Assembly (NCBI GenBank): GCA_944391445.1
Contig: CALXTL010000001.1
Location: 62,001-126,000, forward strand
DNA length: 64,000 nt
Direction of reading: 5' to 3'
From: an uncultured Alphaproteobacteria bacterium
GTDB taxonomy: Bacteria > Pseudomonadota > Alphaproteobacteria > RF32 > CAG-239
The position numbers and the translations under genes are program-made. Shown here piece by piece: positions 7,922 to 15,945 of this stretch. How positions within the stretch are numbered: the first letter of the stretch is position 1; each line of letters begins with the position of its first letter. The notes below the pieces were generated by a model. That model searched no databases. It saw only the letters and a program-made list of their open reading frames with translations, and was not told the origin of the DNA.

Positions 7922-9001
7922 ATGCGTAATAAATTGATGGTGCTTGGCCCGACAGAAATAGAAAAAGATATTTTGGCTGCCGGAGCCTTTCCGATGGATT
8001 ATATGCGAACACCGGAATATTCAAAACGATTACAAAAGATTTTTGCAAATCTGCAATATGTTTTTGCAACCCAATCACCCGTATTAATCTATGCATGTTC
8101 AGGGACGGGGATCATGGAAGCTGCCGTTGTCAACAGTTGCAAAGAGCAAGATACTGTTCTTGTTGTTAATGGGGGATCTTTTGGTGAAAGATGGGCAGAT
8201 ATCTGCAAAAATTATGGTATAAAAGTTCAAGAGATTAAAGTCCCTTTCGGCCAGAGTGTTAATCCGCATGACATAAAAAAAGAGCTGGATTCGCATCCGG
8301 AAATTTGCGCGGTGTTCACAACCCTGGATGAAACATCTTCAGGGGCTCTGACAGATATGAAAAGCATTGGCGAAATTGTCTGTAACTATCCGCAGGTTTT
8401 GCTGGTTTGTGATGCTGTGTCTGGTTTAATCGTCGAGCCTCTCGAAATGGATAAATGGCATGTTGACGTCGTTGTTTCTTCTTCTCAAAAAGCATTGGCA
8501 TTACCGCCGGGGCTTGCATTTATGGCCGTCAGCGGCAAAGCTCAAAACCGCTTGAGAGAAAAGCATTTGCCAAGTTATTATTTTGCTGCAGAAGCTTATT
8601 TACAGGACTGGTACCGGGGACAAACGCCTTTCACGCCGGCCATCAGCTTATTGGCTCAGCTTGAACAAAGACTGACTAATATAAAAAACACAGGGATTGA
8701 GAATATAAGAAAAAAATATGCGGAAAATACAAAATATCTGAGAGATGGTTTGAAAAAGCTGGGGCTTAATACATTTGCACAGAACCCGGCAAACGCCGTT
8801 ACAGGTGTTCAGATTGAAAATGCCTTGGAAATTGTAAAAGTAATGCGTGAAAAATATCATATTGAAATAGCCCCCTCAGGCGGAGACAGAGGAAAAAATT
8901 TTTTACGAATAGGTTTATTGGGTAATATAGACAAAAAAGATATTGATGAATTTTTATCCGCATTCAACCAAACCATCGATGAACTAAAGAGACGTCCATG
9001 A
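7922..9001 (+). CDS. Class V PLP aminotransferase (AGXT/PhnW-like)
   Basis: A 359-residue fold-type I enzyme. The N-terminal LGPTEI resembles the LTPGP start of serine-glyoxylate and 2-aminoethylphosphonate transaminases. The PLP site has CDAVSG and the Schiff-base Lys in SSSQKALALPPGLAF. I chose ATG 7922 because GGAG lies 9 bases upstream; an ATG at 7907 overlaps licD. The stop overlaps the cytidylyltransferase start as ATGA, so the two steps are probably coupled: amination of a small phosphate or phosphonate, then CDP activation. The substrate is an inference. Confidence 0.82.
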   Translation: MRNKLMVLGPTEIEKDILAAGAFPMDYMRTPEYSKRLQKIFANLQYVFATQSPVLIYACSGTGIMEAAVVNSCKEQDTVLVVNGGSFGERWADICKNYGIKVQEIKVPFGQSVNPHDIKKELDSHPEICAVFTTLDETSSGALTDMKSIGEIVCNYPQVLLVCDAVSGLIVEPLEMDKWHVDVVVSSSQKALALPPGLAFMAVSGKAQNRLREKHLPSYYFAAEAYLQDWYRGQTPFTPAISLLAQLEQRLTNIKNTGIENIRKKYAENTKYLRDGLKKLGLNTFAQNPANAVTGVQIENALEIVKVMREKYHIEIAPSGGDRGKNFLRIGLLGNIDKKDIDEFLSAFNQTIDELKRRP

Positions 9002-9465
9002 TAGGTAATAAAACGGTAGTATATACATCCGGGACATTTGATATGTTGCATTTTAATCATTTGAAGATGATAGAATATGCCCGGGCGCTTGGAGATATTT
9101 TAATAGTCGGCGTCAATACGGATGAGTTGGTCGCGTCGTATAAATCGCAGCCGATAATTCCGTTTGAGGAGCGTATAGCTTTGATGAAAGCGATAAAGGG
9201 TCCAGACATTGTCATTCCGCAGAAGTCGCTGGATCATACGGATAAAGTAAAGAAGCTGAATTTTGATATTTTTGTGGTTGGGGATGATTGGGCCGGAAAA
9301 TATGATTATCTGAAAGAGCAGGGCGTTGATGTCGTTTATTTTCCTTACGGCGACGGCATTAGTTCATCATCCTTGAAAAAAAGAATATATGAAAATTATA
9401 AAAAACTGCAAGAAAAGGTTGATAACCATTTACCGGCAAATCTGATTCTAAGAAAAGGGAAATAA
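8998..9465 (+). CDS. TagD-like cytidylyltransferase
   Basis: A 155-residue nucleotidyltransferase. SGTFDMLHFNHLKMIEYA contains the HxxH-type signature (here HFNH) used to bind CTP, and ISSSSLKKRI matches the C-terminal ISTT/ISSS motif. The family includes glycerol-3-phosphate and ethanolamine-phosphate cytidylyltransferases. It would make a CDP-alcohol donor for the LicD protein upstream. The ATG overlaps the aminotransferase stop. The natural phospho-alcohol is not known. Confidence 0.85.
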   Translation: MIGNKTVVYTSGTFDMLHFNHLKMIEYARALGDILIVGVNTDELVASYKSQPIIPFEERIALMKAIKGPDIVIPQKSLDHTDKVKKLNFDIFVVGDDWAGKYDYLKEQGVDVVYFPYGDGISSSSLKKRIYENYKKLQEKVDNHLPANLILRKGK

Positions 9466-9467
9466 AT

Positions 9468-10487
9468 ATGAAAATTATTAATTATGATGAGGCGAATGAT
9501 AAACAATGGGATGATTTTGTCCAAAAAAACACCATGGGACATACTTATCATTTATATAATATGATGAAATATGATTGGTATAATGAGCATCAAAACATTT
9601 CTTTTGCAATATTAGATGAAAATAATGACATCGTGCTGATTTCTATGCTGTATTTGCGCATAAAGGACCAGACTTTCATTGAAAAATTGAGAAGAAAGAA
9701 AAAAACTTCTTTTTTATTTTCAAGATGGGGATATGTCATTAAAGATAATCTGACAGCCAAGCAAATAAACGCGGTAAAAGCCGCCTATATGAACCACATT
9801 GATGATATTATAAAAAAGTATAGAGTAAAGTCATTTGAAATTGCTCTGCCTCCGTTTTGTGATGCTTTTCGCCCTGAAAATTGTCCGATAGTCAATCCGC
9901 TGATTCACTTTGGTTTTGAGCCCAAACAACGTTATACATATATAATAGACTTGTCGAAAGGCGGAAAAGAAATTTTTGCAGGATATGAATCATCGTCGCG
10001 CAACCTGATAAATAAAACAATAAGACAAAATTCTCTCGAAATATACGAATCTTCCGGCTCTGAAGAAGAATTTGAATTGTTTAAGAAAATACACATTGAT
10101 TGCTATGCGCACAGCGGAGGGCATCTGCTGGCCGTCAAATATCTGCGAACGATATTTGATGCAGCCCGTGAAAAGCAATATTGTCGTTTGTTCTTCATTT
10201 CGGAAGCAGGAGAACCGAAGGCCGCAATAATGCTTATGTTTCATAAAGACAGCGTGTATTATTTATGGGGATTTTCAAAAAATGAAACCCCAAGATATAT
10301 TAATAAATATTTTTTACACTCTTTGATTATGCAAATGTCAGAAAAAGGATATCGTTGGTTTGAAGTCGGCGGAGCTTTACCTTGGCTGAGAGAAGGAAAA
10401 TATAAAGGTTTAAACGATTACAAAAAATCATTTTCAAGAAAAATCCACCCGATTTTTGCTGGTTTTTACGTAAAGGATAAAAAATGA
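9468..10487 (+). CDS. FemAB/GNAT-like acyl- or aminoacyltransferase
   Basis: A 339-residue protein with the two-lobed look of FemAB or GNAT (Acetyltransf_6) enzymes. The first lobe is rich in aromatics and Asn; the second has YESSSRNLINKTIR, a FFISEAGEPKAAIMLMF beta hairpin and YYLWGFSKN. These enzymes add amino-acyl or acyl groups to cell-wall or surface-glycan amines. It begins two bases after the preceding stop, and its own stop overlaps the next start (ATGA). Codon use is AT-rich like its neighbours. The function in this cluster is inferred. Confidence 0.7.
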   Translation: MKIINYDEANDKQWDDFVQKNTMGHTYHLYNMMKYDWYNEHQNISFAILDENNDIVLISMLYLRIKDQTFIEKLRRKKKTSFLFSRWGYVIKDNLTAKQINAVKAAYMNHIDDIIKKYRVKSFEIALPPFCDAFRPENCPIVNPLIHFGFEPKQRYTYIIDLSKGGKEIFAGYESSSRNLINKTIRQNSLEIYESSGSEEEFELFKKIHIDCYAHSGGHLLAVKYLRTIFDAAREKQYCRLFFISEAGEPKAAIMLMFHKDSVYYLWGFSKNETPRYINKYFLHSLIMQMSEKGYRWFEVGGALPWLREGKYKGLNDYKKSFSRKIHPIFAGFYVKDKK

Positions 10488-11221
10488 GAAATCTCCGTTT
10501 AATTAAAATTTTGTCTCGGATTCATCCAAAATCGTCTGTCAGAAAAAATTTGAAATTCTATTTAGCGCTACAAAAAAACAACAATAAAATATATATTGTT
10601 GAAAGTGGTAAAGAAAGGGAACTTAAGCCACTTGAAAATATCAAAAAATTAAAATTATATTTTGCCGGCTGCAATAACATTGTCAAGATTCATAAAGGAT
10701 GTCAGATAAAAGGATTACGGGTAGATATAAAAGGAGAGAATAACTATCTCGAAATAAAACCAAGTCAATATGAACTCGGGGCTTTGTCTTGGCTGGTTAT
10801 AGAGAAAGGCTCAAAAATTATTTTAGGAAAAAATTTATGGGTTACCTCCAGATTATTTATGCATGCTCAGGGGCCCAATACAGAAATTGTCATTGGAGAA
10901 AATTGTGTTTTTGCCAGAGAAACAACCATAAGAAATTCAGATACACACACCATTTTCCGAAACACTAATAAATCTGAATTAATAAATCCGAATAAAAGCG
11001 TTTATATAGGAAATCATGTATGGATAACACAGAAATGTACAATATTAAAAGGTGTTCACTTACTGGATAACAGCATCGTCGGAACAATGTCTGTTGTCAG
11101 CAAAAGTCTGAAGATGGGAAATTGTATTATTGCCGGCAATCCGGCAAAGGTGGTGAAACAAGATGTTAATTGGGATCATCTTTCTGCTGCAGACTATATG
11201 ATACAAATAAGCAATAAATAA
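10484..11221 (+). CDS. Left-handed beta-helix (hexapeptide) acyltransferase
   Basis: A 245-residue acyltransferase of the capsule/LPS O-acetyltransferase type. A run of hexapeptide-like turns spans roughly residues 90-230, with IYIGNHVWITQKCTILKGV and the closing IIAGNPAKVVKQD typical of the family. The active-site His is probably that in RNSDTHTIF. It would acetylate a sugar of the same glycan. The start codon overlaps the previous stop, and a terminator follows, closing the operon that began at 6164. Confidence 0.82.
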   Translation: MRNLRLIKILSRIHPKSSVRKNLKFYLALQKNNNKIYIVESGKERELKPLENIKKLKLYFAGCNNIVKIHKGCQIKGLRVDIKGENNYLEIKPSQYELGALSWLVIEKGSKIILGKNLWVTSRLFMHAQGPNTEIVIGENCVFARETTIRNSDTHTIFRNTNKSELINPNKSVYIGNHVWITQKCTILKGVHLLDNSIVGTMSVVSKSLKMGNCIIAGNPAKVVKQDVNWDHLSAADYMIQISNK

Positions 11222-11250
11222 AATCCTCGTCCGAGACAGATATTAAAGAA

Positions 11251-11274
11251 AAGCCGCTCCTTGAGGGGCGGCTT
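11251..11274. terminator. Bidirectional terminator
   Basis: A 10-base-pair stem (11251-11260 with 11265-11274) with a four-base loop, between the convergent acyltransferase and rubrerythrin genes. The minus strand has the better T-rich tail. Confidence 0.75.
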
Positions 11275-11296
11275 TCCTGATTCGCTCATAATTTTC

Positions 11297-11836
11297 TTAG
11301 AACTGTTCTTGCAATTCAAAGAAATAAGCCTGCGGATGATCACAAACCGGGCATTTTTCAGGTGCTTTGGGCGATTCGACACGGCAGCCGCAGTTGGCGC
11401 ATTCCCAGATAACTTTGGTCGGCCGTTCAAAAATCTTGCCTTCCACCAAAGAGTTCAGCAAAGCCTGATATCTTTCTTCGTGGCCTTTCTCAATCTGTCC
11501 GACCATCGTAAACAAAGCAGCAATTTTGGTGAAACCCTCTTCTTTGGCTTCTTGAGCCATGCGGGCATACATGTCTGTCCATTCATAATTTTCGCCGGCA
11601 GCGGCATCTTTCAGATTATCCATAGTTGAGGGGACTTCGCCGCCATGCAACAGCTTGAACCAAATTTTGGCATGCTCTTTTTCATTATTGGCCGTTTGCT
11701 CAAATTTGTCCGCAATAATGTTATAGCCTTCCTTTTTAGCCTTGGAGGCATAATAAGTATATTTGTTGCGGGCCTGAGATTCGCCGGCAAAAGCTTCCAT
11801 CAGATTTTTTTCTGTTTTTGAACCTTTGAGTTCCAT
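11297..11836 (-). CDS. rbr: Rubrerythrin
   Basis: A 179-residue diiron protein that reduces hydrogen peroxide in oxygen-avoiding bacteria. The ferritin-like domain has the two EXXH iron motifs, visible at NEKEHAKIW and EKGHEERY. The C-terminal rubredoxin domain has CANCGCRV and [16 protein letters not shown] precedes ATG 11836. The gene lies 30 bases behind the Fur/PerR gene on the same strand, so both probably share a promoter and respond to peroxide or iron. Confidence 0.95.
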   Translation of the reverse strand: MELKGSKTEKNLMEAFAGESQARNKYTYYASKAKKEGYNIIADKFEQTANNEKEHAKIWFKLLHGGEVPSTMDNLKDAAAGENYEWTDMYARMAQEAKEEGFTKIAALFTMVGQIEKGHEERYQALLNSLVEGKIFERPTKVIWECANCGCRVESPKAPEKCPVCDHPQAYFFELQEQF

Positions 11837-11866
11837 GTTTTGTCTCCTTGAAGTTAGTAAGAAAAT

Positions 11867-12247
11867 TTAATTTTTAACAAGACAATCCGGGCAACAGCCT
11901 CTAAAGATAATGTCGCAGGATTCGACAGCCAGTCCTGTCTGAGCCGCGGCTTGCGTCGCCAACTCAGGCACAACCTCATACGGCACATCATACACCCTAT
12001 GGCATTTTGCGCAAATAAAATGATGATGCTTGTGCGTATTATGGTCAAACCGTGCCGAACCATCCAAACCGTCCAACTTACGGATGACGCCTGTTTGCGT
12101 TAATTGATTCAAATTGCGGTATACAGTAGCCAGGCTGATGTTAGGATACTGCACATGCAATATACTATAAACCATATCCGCCGTCGGATGCATGGCATTT
12201 TTTTGCAGTGTCTCCAAAATGATTTCGCGCTGTTTGGAATATTTCAT
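11867..12247 (-). CDS. Fur/PerR family metal-responsive repressor
   Basis: A 126-residue winged-helix regulator. PNISLATVYRNLNQL is the recognition helix region, HKHHHFICAKCHRVY carries metal ligands and the first CxxC, and CCPDC supplies the second pair for structural zinc. The start at 12247 follows GAGG; an in-frame ATG at 12268 is less likely. Its partner is rubrerythrin, which points to PerR-like peroxide sensing, although the upstream operator is close to a classical Fur box. PerR versus Fur cannot be settled from this alone. Confidence 0.88.
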   Translation of the reverse strand: MKYSKQREIILETLQKNAMHPTADMVYSILHVQYPNISLATVYRNLNQLTQTGVIRKLDGLDGSARFDHNTHKHHHFICAKCHRVYDVPYEVVPELATQAAAQTGLAVESCDIIFRGCCPDCLVKN

Positions 12248-12266
12248 AAATACCTCAATCAAAATC

Positions 12267-12286
12267 AATAATGATTATCGTTATTA
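12267..12286. promoter_or_regulatory. Fur-box-like operator
   Basis: Nineteen bases here match the classical Escherichia coli Fur box at 16 positions by hand alignment. It lies 20 bases upstream of the Fur/PerR start and within the divergent gap to the membrane-protein gene at 12460. Autoregulation of the repressor-rubrerythrin operon is likely; effect on the divergent gene is possible. Confidence 0.7.
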
Positions 12287-12459
12287 TATAAAAGCTGTTT
12301 TGTCAACAGCCTTTTTCTAAAATAACATCTTAAGCTGTAAAAATTTTGAAATTATGTGTAAAATATATATTGACTTTTTGTAAGATATACTTTTTACTAT
12401 ATATAATTTTTGATAAGTGTTGTGTGCTTCAAAAACATCCCAAAAGAAAGGAAAGAATT

Positions 12460-13020
12460 ATGTTCGTCATCGCTGTTTTGTCACTTTGCATATTGTTTGC
12501 CGCACCGGCTTTGGCCAATCCGGCCTGCGCGGTTTGTACGGTTGCGGTTGGCGCATCGCTGGAAATTGCCCGCTACTATGGCGTGGCCGATGCCGTTGTC
12601 GGTGTTTGGGCGGGCGCATTATTAGCATTGCTTGGTTACTGGTTAATTTTGTGGTTTGATAAAAAGAACTGGAACTTTCCCGGGCGTGATGCATTATTAA
12701 TGACAATTTCGGTCGGCTCTGTCGGCTTTATGTATATTAGTGAAATAGCTTATACACCGCAAATTATCGGCATTTTGTATATGGATGTTCTGTTGTTCAG
12801 CACAATTATTGGCGCGCTGACATTTATTTATGTATCAAAATTCTATCAATGGCTCAAAGCCAGAAACGGCGGCCATGCGCATTTTCCGTTTGAAAAAGTG
12901 GTCTTGCCTGTGGCGGCGCTGGTTTTGCTGAGTTTTTATTTCAACTATTTCCCGGTCGGAACTTCAGCACAGGATACTCTTTCGGCTGCGGGATTATATG
13001 AATTTTCGGAGGAAAAGTAA
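12460..13020 (+). CDS. Conserved-looking membrane protein with PACAVC motif
   Basis: A 186-residue membrane protein of unknown function. The first 19 residues look like a signal peptide or first membrane helix, ending in ALANPACAVC, so a Cys pair sits right after it. About four more hydrophobic helices follow (near residues 32-52, 68-85, 90-118 and 145-160). The start at 12460 follows AAGGAAAG; an upstream in-frame ATG at 12346 lacks one. The stop overlaps the next start (TAATG). Divergent from the Fur/PerR gene across a Fur box. A thiol, metal or heme link is only a guess. Confidence 0.75.
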   Translation: MFVIAVLSLCILFAAPALANPACAVCTVAVGASLEIARYYGVADAVVGVWAGALLALLGYWLILWFDKKNWNFPGRDALLMTISVGSVGFMYISEIAYTPQIIGILYMDVLLFSTIIGALTFIYVSKFYQWLKARNGGHAHFPFEKVVLPVAALVLLSFYFNYFPVGTSAQDTLSAAGLYEFSEEK

Positions 13021-13601
13021 TGAAAAAAGTTACAAGCGTAAAAGAGTTTGTCGAAAAAATCGACGCAACCAAAAAGGTCAATCCCAAAGATTTGTCTTCG
13101 GATCAGGATCTGACCATTGCCATCATGAACCTGATTTCAATTGAAGAACATCTGGTTTTTTCCGGTGCCAAAACCGGCAAAAACTCTTTTTACGACCTGG
13201 TAAAAGATGTTCGCGAATTGCGCAAAAATCTGATGCAAAAAGTTATTCCCGAATATGAAGGGGAGGTCTGGTGCATTTCCAAACATCTGCTGGCTTCGTC
13301 CATGCGATTGATGGAAGTCGGCACCAAACAACAATCTCTTGGGCACAAAACCGAGGCTTATAACCTGTTTAACCGGGCATATGATCTGTATTGCCTGTTT
13401 TGGGGGTTGAACATGAAAATGCTTTCAACGGACGATGTCAAATGGGTGGAAGATAATCTGGAAGACATCAAAAAAATTTCCGAAAAACTGGAAACAGCGC
13501 CCGTTTTGACCAAGTCGGAGCCGGAAACCGCGCAAAAAGGCGGCGCTTTGGCTAAAATGAAAGCCTTTGTCCGCAAAGCGGTAGATTGTTGCATTGAATA
13601 A
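13020..13601 (+). CDS. Conserved-looking hypothetical protein, all-helical
   Basis: A 193-residue soluble protein I do not recognise. It appears mainly helical, with a middle section carrying VWCISKHLLASSMRLMEVG, and a Lys-rich tail ending CCIE. Its start overlaps the stop of the membrane gene upstream, so the two are probably translated together and may act together. No signal peptide or enzyme motif is visible. A strong terminator follows. Confidence 0.72.
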   Translation: MKKVTSVKEFVEKIDATKKVNPKDLSSDQDLTIAIMNLISIEEHLVFSGAKTGKNSFYDLVKDVRELRKNLMQKVIPEYEGEVWCISKHLLASSMRLMEVGTKQQSLGHKTEAYNLFNRAYDLYCLFWGLNMKMLSTDDVKWVEDNLEDIKKISEKLETAPVLTKSEPETAQKGGALAKMKAFVRKAVDCCIE

Positions 13602-13610
13602 ACCGGTACA

Positions 13611-13648
13611 AAAAGAATCCCGAAACTCTCTTGTTTCGGGATTCTTTT
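13611..13648 (+). terminator. Strong terminator after the unknown pair
   Basis: A perfect 16-base-pair stem (13611-13626 with 13633-13648) with a six-base loop, containing runs of A and T at the base so it can work on both strands. Confidence 0.9.
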
Positions 13649-13659
13649 GTCTTTGATGT

Positions 13660-14016
13660 TCATGCCAGCGCAATATGCTGACTCCGGTGTGGCACTGTCT
13701 TAAGTGTGCGGAGTTTGTACCAGCTCTGCAACATCGCTTTGTGCATCTTGAGCTCTTCTTCCGTACATGGCCATGTCGTATTAAGGTATTTCAGCAGATA
13801 CCACCTCACACGATCACAGCTGACACTGTTGTACTTCTCCGGGTGCATCAGGAAAAACCTGATCAGCAGATACAAAAAGCGAGCTTTGTCAACGCAATGC
13901 GCCTTGGAGAGGTTTCTGTACCAATAAACCTGAGCCGGCAATGTGTTCAAATTCGGCCAGCCGAACATTGCAATCGTCAAAAAAAGCAAGACGACGATTA
14001 AATAAAGTACATCCAT
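13660..14016 (-). CDS. Small membrane-anchored hypothetical protein
   Basis: A 118-residue protein with one N-terminal membrane helix (VLYLIVVLLFLTIAMFGW) and a basic, Trp/Tyr-rich cytosolic or periplasmic tail. No family is recognised. The ribosome site is weak (AAGAAA). The opposite strand also stays open over most of this span, but that frame lacks any membrane or domain pattern, so I favour the minus strand. Confidence is limited by the short length. Confidence 0.5.
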   Translation of the reverse strand: MDVLYLIVVLLFLTIAMFGWPNLNTLPAQVYWYRNLSKAHCVDKARFLYLLIRFFLMHPEKYNSVSCDRVRWYLLKYLNTTWPCTEEELKMHKAMLQSWYKLRTLKTVPHRSQHIALA

Positions 14017-14089
14017 TTTCTTGGGTTTTAATTGTTTATAAATAAGATCTTATCGTTATTAAAATACTCTTTTTTGAGCATAAGTACAA

Positions 14090-14121
14090 GATGTTTTTTT
14101 GATATTTGACAAAAAAACATC
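14090..14121. repeat. Inverted repeat (hairpin) upstream of metG
   Basis: An 11-base-pair perfect inverted repeat (14090-14100 with 14111-14121) made of GATG plus a T run and its complement. It stands in a 231-base gap without a gene. It may be a minus-strand or plus-strand hairpin; the role is unknown. Confidence 0.45.
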
Positions 14122-14144
14122 ATTTGCAGAAAAATTTGCTTTGG

Positions 14145-14165
14145 ACAGTCAAAAAGACTGTTTTT
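14145..14165 (+). terminator. Plus-strand terminator with no gene before it
   Basis: ACAGTC (14145-14150) pairs with GACTGT (14156-14161), followed by five Ts. The nearest upstream gene is on the other strand, so this terminator has no known client. Confidence 0.55.
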
Positions 14166-14169
14166 GTGC

Positions 14170-14197
14170 TTGAGATATTTGCAAAATGTTGTAAAAT
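14170..14197 (+). promoter_or_regulatory. Promoter of metG
   Basis: TTGAGA (14170-14175), a 16-base spacer and TAAAAT (14192-14197). The start point near 14204 leaves a 44-base leader and supports the ATG at 14248 over an in-frame ATG at 14164. Confidence 0.6.
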
Positions 14198-14247
14198 CGG
14201 CCTGCTTAAATAATCAAACTACAATATTTTCCGGAGAATTTCATAAA

Positions 14248-15945
14248 ATGTCTAAAATTCTGGTTACTTCCGCATTGCCATATATCAACGGTGTGCCGCA
14301 CTTGGGGCACATGGTCGGCTGTCTGCTGCCTTCCGATATTTATGCGCGCTATATGCGAATGAAAGGTAACGAGGTTTTATACATTGCCGGCACTGATGAA
14401 CACGGCACCACTTCTGAAGTCGGGGCAATGAAAGAAAGAATGGATGTGCAGGCCTACTGCGATATGTATCATGCCCGCCATGCCAAGACTTATAAAGATT
14501 TCAACCTGTCGTTTGACTTTTTTGGCCGCACCTCTTCCGAACAAAACAAAGAAATCACGTATCATATTTTTGAACAGCTTGATAAAAACGGTTTCATTGA
14601 CGAACGCGTTGTGAAGCAGGTTTATTCAATAGATGACGGCATGTTTCTGGCCGACCGCTATATTATTGGCACTTGTCCGCATTGCGGATATGAAAAAGCC
14701 CGCGGCGATCAGTGTGAGAATTGCACCAAGGTTCTGGAACCGACCGAGCTGATCAATCCCAAAAGTGCCGTTTCCGGCTCAACCCGACTTGAGGTGAGGG
14801 AAACAAAACACCTGTTTTTGAACTTGCCAAAGCTGGAAAAACGCCTGGGTGAATGGATCAAGACCAAAGAGCCTTTTTGGCCGGATGTCGCCTATACCAT
14901 TGCACAAAAATGGCTGAAAGAAGGGTTGCAGGAACGTTGCATCACCCGCGACCTCAAATGGGGGTTTCCGGTCAACAAACCAGGCTATGAAGACAAAGTG
15001 TTTTATGTCTGGTTTGATGCGCCGATCGGCTACATCGGCATTACCAAGCAATGGGCCGATGAAAAACCTGCCGAACGCAGTTGGAAAAACTGGTGGCTGG
15101 ATGCCAAGGACGTGCGCCATGTCGAATTTATGGGCAAAGACAATGTGCCTTATCACTCCATCACTTTCCCGGCCACTTTGCTCGGTACCGGAGAGAACTG
15201 GACTCAGGTAGACTATCTGAAAGGGATGAGCTATCTGACTTATGAAGGCGGCAAATTTTCCAAATCGGAAAAACGAGGTATTTTTGCTGAAGACGCCGTC
15301 AAAGAATTTCCCGCTGATTATTGGCGCTATTGGCTGATGAGCAATGCCCCTGAGGGCTCAGATTCTTCGTTCACATTTGATTTGTTTGCCGGCGTCGTGA
15401 ATAAAGACCTCAATGGTGTTTTGGGCAATTTTGTCTCCCGTGTGCTGAAAATGACTTCATCCAAAATCGGTGATGCCGTGCCGGCCGGCGGAGAGATGAC
15501 CTCGGCCGAAAAAGAGCTGACTGCCGTTTTGCAAACAAGAATCAATGATTACTTCAGATATATGGATGAAATGGAGTTTCGCAAAGCGATGAACGAACTG
15601 CGGGCCATTTGGGTCGAGGGCAATAACTACATTTCGATAACCGAACCCTGGACAGTCATCAAAACGGATTCTGCCCGAGCCGCCGCAATTTTGCGTGTTT
15701 GTATCAATCTGATACGCATTTTTGCGATTCTGAGTGCCCCGGTTATGCCGACGATTGCCGCCGTCATGCTGCAAAAACTTGGTCTGTCACCGGAAGATAT
15801 GCCGTCGCTGACGGGCTTTGACGTTACCAAAGAATTGGATGCTCTGGCCCCGGGACATCCGTTTGTTGTCGGCGAAACATTGTTTGAGAGAATAACGCCG
15901 GAGCGTGTTAATGAACTAAAACAAAAATACGGAAGCAAAAAATAG
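14248..15945 (+). CDS. metG: Methionyl-tRNA synthetase
   Basis: A 565-residue class I synthetase that charges tRNA-Met. The ATP motifs are HLGH (HIGH) and KFSKS (KMSKS). A zinc knuckle with four Cys is present as CPHCGYEKARGDQCENC. The anticodon-binding helical domain follows KFSKS. There is no C-terminal tRNA-binding EMAP-like domain. The start at 14248 comes right after CCGGAGAATTTC and lies behind a good promoter. In many alphaproteobacteria metG sits between holB and tatD; here it is 13 kb away. Confidence 0.95.
   Translation: MSKILVTSALPYINGVPHLGHMVGCLLPSDIYARYMRMKGNEVLYIAGTDEHGTTSEVGAMKERMDVQAYCDMYHARHAKTYKDFNLSFDFFGRTSSEQNKEITYHIFEQLDKNGFIDERVVKQVYSIDDGMFLADRYIIGTCPHCGYEKARGDQCENCTKVLEPTELINPKSAVSGSTRLEVRETKHLFLNLPKLEKRLGEWIKTKEPFWPDVAYTIAQKWLKEGLQERCITRDLKWGFPVNKPGYEDKVFYVWFDAPIGYIGITKQWADEKPAERSWKNWWLDAKDVRHVEFMGKDNVPYHSITFPATLLGTGENWTQVDYLKGMSYLTYEGGKFSKSEKRGIFAEDAVKEFPADYWRYWLMSNAPEGSDSSFTFDLFAGVVNKDLNGVLGNFVSRVLKMTSSKIGDAVPAGGEMTSAEKELTAVLQTRINDYFRYMDEMEFRKAMNELRAIWVEGNNYISITEPWTVIKTDSARAAAILRVCINLIRIFAILSAPVMPTIAAVMLQKLGLSPEDMPSLTGFDVTKELDALAPGHPFVVGETLFERITPERVNELKQKYGSKK

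Noticed and set aside
13675-14001. Plus-strand frame opposite the small membrane protein
   Set aside because: No membrane helix, domain or good start; the minus strand fits better.
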